NCBI GenBank assembly: GCA_902363515.1
Contig: CABJAN010000005.1
Span: forward strand, 116,751-180,750
DNA: 64,000 bases
Direction: 5' to 3'
From: Bacillota bacterium
Lineage (GTDB): Bacteria > Bacillota > Clostridia > Lachnospirales > Lachnospiraceae
Each line of letters starts with the position of its first letter. Position 1 is the first letter of the stretch. Made by a program: the position numbers and the translations under genes. A model generated the notes under the pieces. That model ran no database searches, was not told the DNA's origin, and saw only the letters and a list, made by a program, of their open reading frames with translations. Of the stretch, positions 40,540 through 47,754 are shown one piece after another.

Positions 40540-41868
40540 ATGGAAACAAAAGAGTTTATGGAAAAGCCGGTGAAAAGCTTATTTTTCCGGTATTTAATTC
40601 CTTCCATTATGGGAACCATGGTAACATCCATTTATGTTCTGGCAGACACCATTATTATTGGAAAAGGTCTGGGAAGTGTGGCAATGGCAGCCTTAAATAT
40701 TGCCCTTCCCATCTATAATATTTATTTTGGCCTGGGGCTTTTATTTGGTGTGGGCGGCTCAGTCCTTATGTCTATTTATCGGGGAAGAGGAGAAAAAGAA
40801 AAGGCAGATGCCTACTTTACCGCCGCTTTTCTCATGAATACAGTGGTATGGCTGCTTTTGCTTGCTGCCAGTATCTTTTTTATGGAGGATTTGGCCTGGC
40901 TGCTTGGCGGAACAGAAGAAACCATGCCTTATATTATGGATTATATTCCTTACATTATTGGTGGTATGGGAGCATTTTTCTTCTCCTCTTTTTTGCAGAC
41001 CTTTGTGCGAAACGATGGAGCGCCTAATCTGGCTATGAATGCGGTGATTGCAGGTGGTGTTACCAATATTATTCTGGACTATGTGTTTGTATTTCCCATG
41101 CAGATGGGCATGGCAGGGGCAGCCATTGCTACAGTTATGGGTTCCTGTCTTACGGTTGCAATTTTGCTGGTTCATTTCTTTACCAAAAAGAACCAGTTAA
41201 AGTGGAACTGGAAGGGCATCAAAGGAAGCTATCTGAAAGAAATTGTGGTGAATGGAACAGCCAGCTTTTTCATTGAGATTGCATCAGGAATTACGATTTT
41301 TGCCTTTAATCTGCAGTTGTTAAAATATGTGGGAAATACAGGGATGACAGTATTTGGAATTATCTGCAACACAGCTATTGTAGTTACCTGTTTAAGCAAA
41401 GGTGTGAATCAGGCAGCCCAGCCCATTCTTTCTATTAATTACGGGGCAGGGCAGATGAAACGAACCAATGAGGTGCGGCGGCTGACCATGATTGTGTCTC
41501 TGATTATTTGTGCGGTGATTGTGGCAGTTGGCGTTTTGGCGCCGGATTTCTTTACCTATATTTTCTTAAATCCAGATGCAGAAATCCTGTCCATGTCAGC
41601 AGATGCAGTGCGGACTTATTTCATTGGTTTCCTGTTTATGGCAGCCAATATGGTGTATATTTGTTATTTTCAGGCTATTGTGAAAAATGGATATGCGCTG
41701 TTTCTCTGTTTGCTAAGAGGCTGTATTCTGGTACTGATTTTCGTGTATATTCTGCCTCTGTTTTTAGGGGTATGGGGAATTTGGCTGGCCTTTGTGGCAG
41801 CAGAATTTTTTACATTATTAATAGGAATTGTATGTACAAAAAAGGGAGACCGTTCCAGGAAAGTTTGA
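40540..41868 (+). CDS. MATE-family multidrug exporter 1
   Basis: 442 aa, about 12 TM helices. It starts METKEFMEKPVKSLFFRYLIPSIMG after GAGG, 10 nt behind aspartokinase. Family marks: VTSIYVLADTIIIGKGLG (TM1), VFVFPMQMGMAGAAIATVMG, CLSKGVNQAAQPILSINYGAGQ in the second half. MATE exporters extrude cationic drugs using Na+ or H+. The 3' end of the gene forms part of its own terminator stem. Substrate unknown. Confidence 0.92.
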   Translation: METKEFMEKPVKSLFFRYLIPSIMGTMVTSIYVLADTIIIGKGLGSVAMAALNIALPIYNIYFGLGLLFGVGGSVLMSIYRGRGEKEKADAYFTAAFLMNTVVWLLLLAASIFFMEDLAWLLGGTEETMPYIMDYIPYIIGGMGAFFFSSFLQTFVRNDGAPNLAMNAVIAGGVTNIILDYVFVFPMQMGMAGAAIATVMGSCLTVAILLVHFFTKKNQLKWNWKGIKGSYLKEIVVNGTASFFIEIASGITIFAFNLQLLKYVGNTGMTVFGIICNTAIVVTCLSKGVNQAAQPILSINYGAGQMKRTNEVRRLTMIVSLIICAVIVAVGVLAPDFFTYIFLNPDAEILSMSADAVRTYFIGFLFMAANMVYICYFQAIVKNGYALFLCLLRGCILVLIFVYILPLFLGVWGIWLAFVAAEFFTLLIGIVCTKKGDRSRKV

Positions 41869-41914
41869 GAATTTTTTAAAATCCAAGCTTTCCTGGAGGG
41901 TCTCCTCCTTTTTG
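41844..41914. terminator. Long hairpin terminator that includes the end of the MATE gene
   Basis: GGGAGACC and TTCCAGGAAAG (41844-41862) pair with CTTTCCTGGA and GGTCTCC (41888-41906) in a stem of about 18 bp with a small internal loop, then TCC and five T. The left arm is inside the MATE coding sequence, before its stop at 41868. It also ends the convergent hydF transcript. Confidence 0.8.
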
Positions 41915-41916
41915 TT

Positions 41917-43131
41917 TTAGGATTGTTTGAATGGTGCCAGGCTTCGGGCAAGGATTCCCTTCATATGGGCAATGGCAATGCCATAATTGGTCATGGGAAT
42001 ATTCTGGGTCTTTGCACAGGCTTGCCGGTACTTCATTTCCCGTTCATTCAGCATACATCCGCCACAGTGGATAATCAGACCATAGGGAGATAAATCTGAG
42101 GGGAATTCCGTACCGCTGGTAAAAGCAAACCTCAGGTTTTTACCTGTATAGGCCTGGAGCATTTTTGGCAATTTCTGGGTTCCAATATCCCCGCATTGAC
42201 GGTGGTGTGTACAACCCTCAGAAATTAAAACCAGGTCGTCATGTTCTAATGTATCTATAACAGAAGCTCCTGCTGCTGTAGTTTCTAAGTTCCCTTTATA
42301 TCTTGCAAACAAAATAGAAAAAGATGTCAGAGGAATGTTTTCTGGAACCATGGCAGCTACCTGTGGAAAAATCTGGCTGTCTGTAATAACAAGAGCCGGA
42401 GGTGTGCCGGCTGTTTCCAGACGGTTTAAGGCTGTTTGAAGTTCTTTGTCCCGCACCAGAATGGGAATTCCACCCTTGTCCAGAATGTCTCGAATGGTCT
42501 GCTGCTGGGGAAGAATTAAGCGGCCTTTTGGCGCTGCCTTATCAATGGGAATGACCAGGAGGATATAGTCTTCCGGTTCTATTAAATCAGACACCAAGGG
42601 GAAGGTTTTTGCACTGGCTTTTATTTGAGTTCCCATAAGCTCCTTTAATTCCTGAATATGAATTCCTTTTAAAGCACTGACAAAAATCACCTGCTCCTTC
42701 GACCATTCCTCTGGAAAGGAAACGGAAGAAGAAGGCAGCAAGTCGCACTTGTTTACAGCTATAATGCAGGGAATTTCTTTGTCTTTTATGAGCCTGAAAA
42801 TCTTCCAATCTTCTTCGGATGCGCCTGTTGTTCCATCCACAACCAGAAGCGCCAGATCGGTTTTCTGTAACATCTGTGTGGCCTTCTGGATGCGGAGCTT
42901 TCCAAGCTCTCCCAAATCATCCAGACCTGGGGTGTCAATGAGTACCACAGGCCCAAGGGGCAGCAGCTCCATGGATTTTTGCACAGGGTCTGTGGTGGTG
43001 CCCTTTACATCTGAAACGATGGAGAGCTTCTGTCCGGTAATGGCGTTAATCAGGCTGGATTTCCCTGCGTTTCTTCTGCCGAAAATACCAATATGGATAC
43101 GTTCGCCGGAGGGTACTGCGTTTAAACTCAT
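41917..43131 (-). CDS. hydF: [FeFe]-hydrogenase maturation GTPase HydF
   Basis: 404 aa from ATG 43131 after AGGAGGTTTCCCCT; the reading to 43182 lacks an RBS. N-terminal Era-like GTPase: G1 GRRNAGKSSL, G2 GTTTDPV, G3 DTPGLDD, G4 NKCD, G5 SALKG. The C-terminal [4Fe-4S] domain carries CTHHRQCGD and HCGGCMLNEREM (the HxnHCxxC set that holds the cluster). HydF is the scaffold that receives the 2Fe subcluster made by HydE and HydG and inserts it into HydA. Last gene of hydE-hydG-hydF. Confidence 0.95.
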   Translation of the reverse strand: MSLNAVPSGERIHIGIFGRRNAGKSSLINAITGQKLSIVSDVKGTTTDPVQKSMELLPLGPVVLIDTPGLDDLGELGKLRIQKATQMLQKTDLALLVVDGTTGASEEDWKIFRLIKDKEIPCIIAVNKCDLLPSSSVSFPEEWSKEQVIFVSALKGIHIQELKELMGTQIKASAKTFPLVSDLIEPEDYILLVIPIDKAAPKGRLILPQQQTIRDILDKGGIPILVRDKELQTALNRLETAGTPPALVITDSQIFPQVAAMVPENIPLTSFSILFARYKGNLETTAAGASVIDTLEHDDLVLISEGCTHHRQCGDIGTQKLPKMLQAYTGKNLRFAFTSGTEFPSDLSPYGLIIHCGGCMLNEREMKYRQACAKTQNIPMTNYGIAIAHMKGILARSLAPFKQS

Positions 43132-43147
43132 AGGGGAAACCTCCTGC

Positions 43148-44569
43148 TTAGAACCTGAAATCTCTGCGGTTATCCTGTTCAATGAGACGAAGATTTTTTA
43201 ATACCACAGCTCTGGCTTTTTCGTTTGGAACATTGAGAACTTCGCGTTCAATAAGCTGGTCTCCCAGAGCTTTGGTAGCAGGAGAAGCATAGTCCATTAA
43301 ATATTCTTTCAGGGTCATTAAGGCGTTGGGATGGCAGCAGTTTTGAATCTGTCCGCTTTTACAAAGGGACATAAAGCGGTCTCCTGTGCGGCCTTCCCGG
43401 TAGCAGGCAGTGCAGAAGCTTGGGATATAGCCCAGTTCCATGAGCCAGTGTACAACTTCATCCAAGGTACGACGGTCACTGATATCAAACTGTTCCGATT
43501 TTGCATCTTCCGGCTCCGGTTCGCAGTAGCCTCCCACGCTGGTGCGGGAACCCCCGCTAATCTGGGAAATACCAAGATGCAACACACGTTCTCTGCATGC
43601 CTGGCTTTCCCTGGTGGAAATAATCATGCCTGTGTATGGTACAGCAATACGGATGCAGGCAACAATTTTTGCAAAGGTATCGTCATCAATTCCATTGTCA
43701 AAAGCATCTGCATCAATATCATCTGCATGGCGCAGACGTGGTACGCTGATGGTATGAGGACCAACGCCGAAAGCCGCCTCCAGGTGTTCTGCATGCATGA
43801 GAAGTCCTGCAAATTCATAGCGGTATTTGTCCAGTCCAAAGAGTACGCCAATCCCCACATCATCAATACCGCCTTCCATAGCCCGGTCCATGGCTTCTGT
43901 GTGATAGTCATAATTATGTTTCGGTCCCGTTGGATGAAGCTGCAGATAGCTTTCTTTGTGATAGGTTTCCTGGAAGAGAATATAAGTACCGATGCCTGCT
44001 TCTTTTAACAGACGGTAATTGTCTACTGTAGTGGCTGCAATGTTAATATTTACTCTTCGGATAGCACCGTTTTTATGTTTAATGCTGTAAATGGTTTTAA
44101 TACTTTCCAGATAATATTCCATGGTGTTGCGCACCGGATCTTCCCCTGCTTCCAGAGCCAGACGTTTGTGTCCCATATCCTGCAGGGCAATCACTTCTCT
44201 TCGGATTTCCTCCTGGGAGAGCTGCTTTCTGGCAATATGTTTGTTCTTCATGTGATAAGGGCAATAAGTACAGCCATTGACACAATAATTCGAAAGATAA
44301 AGAGGGGCAAACATCACAATACGGTTACCGTAAAAATCTTTTTTTATCTGTTCTGCCAGCCGGTAGATTTCCTGATTTTTTTCTTCATTGGAACAGGCCA
44401 GAAGCACAGAGGCTTCCCGGTGATTCAGCCCTTTTCTTTTCTTTGCTTTTTCAATAATGGAGTCAATCAGGGGAAGATTATCTTTATTTTCCTCTGCATA
44501 GGCCAGGGTTTCCAGTATTTCTTCATGGTTAATAAATTCTTCAGCGTGTTTGGATGCTACATCATACAT
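43148..44569 (-). CDS. hydG: [FeFe]-hydrogenase maturase HydG (radical SAM tyrosine lyase)
   Basis: 473 aa. Splits tyrosine to give CO and CN- ligands for the H-cluster. Radical SAM cluster CVNGCTYCPY (CX3CX2C), and the C-terminal extra cluster cysteines CTACYREGRTGDRFMSLCKSG (CX2CX22C type), needed for making the Fe(CO)2CN synthon. ThiH-like family; both clusters and the full length distinguish HydG from ThiH. Overlaps hydE by 8 bp and precedes hydF by 16 nt. Confidence 0.96.
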   Translation of the reverse strand: MYDVASKHAEEFINHEEILETLAYAEENKDNLPLIDSIIEKAKKRKGLNHREASVLLACSNEEKNQEIYRLAEQIKKDFYGNRIVMFAPLYLSNYCVNGCTYCPYHMKNKHIARKQLSQEEIRREVIALQDMGHKRLALEAGEDPVRNTMEYYLESIKTIYSIKHKNGAIRRVNINIAATTVDNYRLLKEAGIGTYILFQETYHKESYLQLHPTGPKHNYDYHTEAMDRAMEGGIDDVGIGVLFGLDKYRYEFAGLLMHAEHLEAAFGVGPHTISVPRLRHADDIDADAFDNGIDDDTFAKIVACIRIAVPYTGMIISTRESQACRERVLHLGISQISGGSRTSVGGYCEPEPEDAKSEQFDISDRRTLDEVVHWLMELGYIPSFCTACYREGRTGDRFMSLCKSGQIQNCCHPNALMTLKEYLMDYASPATKALGDQLIEREVLNVPNEKARAVVLKNLRLIEQDNRRDFRF

Positions 44570-45647
44570 AACGATTGTTCCTTTCCCTTTCCTGATTTGT
44601 ATTTAAAGAATCACCTCTGTGAGTAACCACCTGATAGCCAATGGCGCGCATTCTGTTTTCCAGGTCTTCTCTGCACTCTGCGGCTTCGCTTCCCGTACAG
44701 ATTTTATTGTCATATAACAGATAATCTTTCCGCACATTGACTGGAGAAAGATTGGGCATTACCACATTGGCTCCTGCTAAAATGCCAAGCTCCCGCCCTT
44801 TTGGATCAATGGTTCCAAGGGCAGTGGTAGCAGGCAGCAGAACCTTTGGAAGCAACAGACGGATAAGGCCTAGCAGGTATAAAGTGAGCTCCAGAGTACC
44901 TGCCGGATGGTCCTTCAAAGGTGTGTTGCAGTGTGGAATAAAGGGGCCGATTCCCACCATCTGGGGATTCAGTTTTTCCAGAAATAACATGTCATCTGCC
45001 AGGTTTTCCGGAGTCTGCCAGGGAGAACCCACCATATAGCCGGTACCTACCTGATAGCCAATCTCCTTTAAATTCCAGAGACATTGCTGACGGTCAGAAG
45101 CCGAAAGATGCGGTGGATGAAGACGACTATAATGTTCTGCATCCCAGGTTTCATGGCGCAGCAGATACCGGTCTGCACCTGCTTCAAACAAGGCCTTATA
45201 ACTGTCATAAGAGCGCTCCCCAATAGACAGGGTAATAGCACAATCCGGAAACTCCTGGCGGATTGTTTTTACAAGATCTACCATGCGTTCATCCGTAAAA
45301 TAACCGTCTTCTCCGCCCTGGAGAACAAAGGTACGAAATCCCAGTTCGTATCCGTCTGTGCAGCAGTTTAGAATCTGCTCTTTGGAAAGCCGGTAGCGGT
45401 GTGCTTTTGCATTACTGCGGCGGATACCACAGTAATAACAGTCATTTTTGCAGTAGTTGGTAAATTCAATGAGCCCCCGGATATAAACATCTTTTCCATA
45501 AAAACGCTGGCGGACAGCCCGCGCTTTTTGAAAAACATAATCGGAAAGCAGGGGTGTCCGCCAACGAATTAAAGAGATCCATTCGTCCCGCAAAAGGGTA
45601 TGCCTGGTCTCCAGTTTATCCACCAGAGCCTTTAAGTTTTTTTCCAT
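44562..45647 (-). CDS. hydE: [FeFe]-hydrogenase maturase HydE (radical SAM)
   Basis: 361 aa. Radical SAM enzyme acting on the HydG-made Fe synthon. Cluster motif TNYCKNDCYYCGIRR (CX3CX2C), VLQGGEDGYFTDERMVDLVK, RYLLRHETWD and GYMVGSPWQTPE are HydE/BioB-family landmarks; GTIDPKGRELGILAGANVVMPNLSP is highly typical of HydE. First gene of the three-gene maturation operon, with its own promoter. No hydrogenase structural gene (hydA) is in the window. Confidence 0.95.
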   Translation of the reverse strand: MEKNLKALVDKLETRHTLLRDEWISLIRWRTPLLSDYVFQKARAVRQRFYGKDVYIRGLIEFTNYCKNDCYYCGIRRSNAKAHRYRLSKEQILNCCTDGYELGFRTFVLQGGEDGYFTDERMVDLVKTIRQEFPDCAITLSIGERSYDSYKALFEAGADRYLLRHETWDAEHYSRLHPPHLSASDRQQCLWNLKEIGYQVGTGYMVGSPWQTPENLADDMLFLEKLNPQMVGIGPFIPHCNTPLKDHPAGTLELTLYLLGLIRLLLPKVLLPATTALGTIDPKGRELGILAGANVVMPNLSPVNVRKDYLLYDNKICTGSEAAECREDLENRMRAIGYQVVTHRGDSLNTNQERERNNRYV

Positions 45648-45681
45648 AAGGTGTACCTCAGATTTCAGATTTCATAACTAT

Positions 45682-45710
45682 AGTGTAGCATGAGACTAAG
45701 GTAAATACAA
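45682..45710 (-). promoter_or_regulatory. Promoter of hydE-hydG-hydF
   Basis: Minus strand TTGTAT (45705-45710), 17-nt spacer, TACACT (45682-45687), 34 nt before the hydE start. It begins right behind the end of the IbrB-like gene. Confidence 0.7.
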
Positions 45711-45716
45711 GAAATT

Positions 45717-46274
45717 TTACGCGCCCCAGGGAGTAGGAAAGGCCGGTTCTTCCTCATCCTCTTCCTCCACAGGCTGCCATGCCTGTCCAAAGTTTACATC
45801 TTTAAACAGGGCTGCAAGACCGGTAATCTGTTTCAGTCGGAGAATCTCATCTTTATCCATACCAAGATGGCGGGAAATCCAGGCGTCAGAGCGTCCCAGC
45901 TCGTGAAGCTCTTTTACAATATTGCTCATTAAATCCACATCATGATTTCCCCTTGCCCGGTTATGCCGGATGGTGCTTGCCATACGCTGATCCAGAGATT
46001 TGTTGATGACAGATACAGGCAGCATTCCCTGCTCCCGGTCATAAATATCCTGATTTTCCAGCATAATACGGTAGCGGTGGAACCCGTCTACAATGATATA
46101 AACATCCTCGTCCTTGTCATAATAACAGACAATGGGCATGGTATAACCGTCTGCCTTAATACTGTCATAGAGCAGCTTCATTTCCGGCGGAGCCACAGCA
46201 TTTGGGTTATAGGTGTTTGGCTTGATTTTTTCAATTGGTACAGGAATTACATGATAAACAGGGCTTTTAAACAT
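45717..46274 (-). CDS. ParB-fold protein, IbrB-like
   Basis: 185 aa from ATG 46274 (RBS GAGGAG); a TTG further upstream (46292) is possible. ParB/sulfiredoxin N-domain: VPIEKIKPNTYNPN, KADGYTMPIVCYY, DVYIIVDGFHRYRIM and the ParB-like STIRHNRARG, followed by an HTH-like part (HELGRSDAWISRHLGMDKDEILRLKQ). ParB-N domains bind CTP or act as nucleases. IbrB was described in E. coli with IbrA as a regulator of eib immunoglobulin-binding genes. It overlaps the ibrA-like gene by 8 bp. DNA-binding or nucleotide-dependent enzyme; role in this organism unknown. Confidence 0.8.
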   Translation of the reverse strand: MFKSPVYHVIPVPIEKIKPNTYNPNAVAPPEMKLLYDSIKADGYTMPIVCYYDKDEDVYIIVDGFHRYRIMLENQDIYDREQGMLPVSVINKSLDQRMASTIRHNRARGNHDVDLMSNIVKELHELGRSDAWISRHLGMDKDEILRLKQITGLAALFKDVNFGQAWQPVEEEDEEEPAFPTPWGA

Positions 46275-47598
46275 CGTAGTCCATCTCCTCAATACTTTTA
46301 TATTTATCCCGGATTAAATCAATACGGTGCTGCTGTTCCCGGGTAATACCAAATCCCATAAAGCGACAGGTGTGGTCATTTTTCAGGATACAGTAGCACA
46401 TCCGTTTCCAACTGGGGATATCCTTGGTAGACTTAATATCGTCTGTGTCATCCGGGATTTTTCCAATGAAAACAACCCGGGATTTTTTATTTCTGGTGTA
46501 GTTGGAGACACCATTTCGTCTTACCGAATAGCCCTTCATTTGCAGTTCATGAATGGCTTCATCATCCAGTCCGCCTCCGGTTTCATGCCAGAACTGGATG
46601 GAGGTGCTGAATTTTTTTTCATAATTATTTCGCAGTCTGGGTGGAAGGGTACTGAGAAGAAACTGGGTAAATTCTTTCCAGGTATATCCTTCCGGGAGGG
46701 TTACATTTCGGTATCCCATAGCTTTTGTCCGTCCGTAAATACAGGCGAAATTTGCTCCCTGTACCCGTCCTACCAGCTTGGTCCAGATGGCGGGGTCAAT
46801 AACCCGGTACATGTTCAGGGAGTCTTTGGAATAATCGTTAAAAGGGGATGCCACACGCATCTGGGAGACCTTCAGGCCGGCTTTGTAATACAAATCATAC
46901 AGATGGTTGTAATCATACTGAAAAATATAATTTGCATGCCACACATCCTTGGTGCTCCAGTCATAAAGCGGAGATGCGCACCAGACATCTTTAAACTGTC
47001 TGGTAATCCAGCACTCGCCCTTGTAGCCTTTCTTCTTGTTTAGAAATCCACTGTATCTTTGCAGGGATTCATCGGCCCGGATACCCAAAAGACAGACTGT
47101 TTTTTTCATATCGTGGGAAATCCGGTACCATCTGCCAAACTGTTTTGCCAGGTCCTCCTGGTGCATACGGTAGTGGTAGGTGGTCATGGGGTTGTTTTCC
47201 AGATTGATGACATAATCCATATCCGGCATTTCCCGAACCCAGCTTTCTTTTTTCTTGTCATCCCAGGGATACCAGTACATTTCATAGCTGCTTAAAGCAG
47301 TTCTGGTAGCCATGGGAAGGCAGACCCAGTAAGGCTCTACCTGGTCCTTAATACGCTGAAAGGTACGGGTTATGTATTCAGTTGTGACGGTATACTGGGC
47401 TTCAAAATCCTGGTGAAAGACACCGATTTTTTTAGAAGGATAGTATTTTTGCTGGAAATCCAGAACCAGATTTAACAGCAGACCGCTGTCTTTTCCTCCG
47501 GAAAAGGAGAGATAAATGTTATCAAATTCCTCAAAAATAAATTTTAGATGATCCTGGAGGGCATCGTAGACATTTTGTTGGGAATATTCTCGTTTCAT
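46267..47598 (-). CDS. PAPS-reductase-fold protein, IbrA-like (DUF3440)
   Basis: 443 aa from ATG 47598, 8 nt behind GAGGT; a TTG at 47613 is in frame. PP-loop ATP pyrophosphatase motif LSFSGGKDSGLLLNL near residue 32; then DFEAQYT, GIRADESLQRYSG and SPLYDWSTKDVW, as in the PAPS reductase/DndC-like superfamily. The C-terminal half (DUF3440) is specific to IbrA proteins. With the ParB-fold partner it likely forms a two-protein module; adenylating or sulfur chemistry on nucleic acid or another substrate is plausible but unproven. Confidence 0.83.
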   Translation of the reverse strand: MKREYSQQNVYDALQDHLKFIFEEFDNIYLSFSGGKDSGLLLNLVLDFQQKYYPSKKIGVFHQDFEAQYTVTTEYITRTFQRIKDQVEPYWVCLPMATRTALSSYEMYWYPWDDKKKESWVREMPDMDYVINLENNPMTTYHYRMHQEDLAKQFGRWYRISHDMKKTVCLLGIRADESLQRYSGFLNKKKGYKGECWITRQFKDVWCASPLYDWSTKDVWHANYIFQYDYNHLYDLYYKAGLKVSQMRVASPFNDYSKDSLNMYRVIDPAIWTKLVGRVQGANFACIYGRTKAMGYRNVTLPEGYTWKEFTQFLLSTLPPRLRNNYEKKFSTSIQFWHETGGGLDDEAIHELQMKGYSVRRNGVSNYTRNKKSRVVFIGKIPDDTDDIKSTKDIPSWKRMCYCILKNDHTCRFMGFGITREQQHRIDLIRDKYKSIEEMDYDV

Positions 47599-47641
47599 AA
47601 GTTCATACCTCAAAAATTGACAAAATTTTCCAATTATCTAT

Positions 47642-47670
47642 AATCTAGCACAAATAAAAGAAGAGTGCAA
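47642..47670 (-). promoter_or_regulatory. Promoter of the ibrA-ibrB-like pair
   Basis: Minus strand TTGCAC (47665-47670), 17-nt spacer, TAGATT (47642-47647), 43 nt before ATG 47598. Confidence 0.6.
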
Positions 47671-47690
47671 ATAAAAAAACAAAATAATCC

Positions 47691-47719
47691 TTGAAAGAAA
47701 CAATATATTGTGCTAATAT
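47691..47719 (+). promoter_or_regulatory. Promoter of nrdJ
   Basis: TTGAAA (47691-47696), 17-nt spacer, TAATAT (47714-47719), 35 nt before the nrdJ start. It is back to back with the ibrA promoter. Confidence 0.75.
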
Positions 47720-47754
47720 CATAACTGTTCACTAAATATTGAGGAGGAAATACT

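Noticed and set aside
43331..44008. 225-aa plus-strand ORF opposite hydG
   Set aside because: HydG motifs and operon structure are unequivocal; the opposite frame has no RBS or known domain.
46327..47043. 238-aa plus-strand ORF opposite the IbrA-like gene
   Set aside because: Antisense shadow of a gene with clear PP-loop and DUF3440 features.
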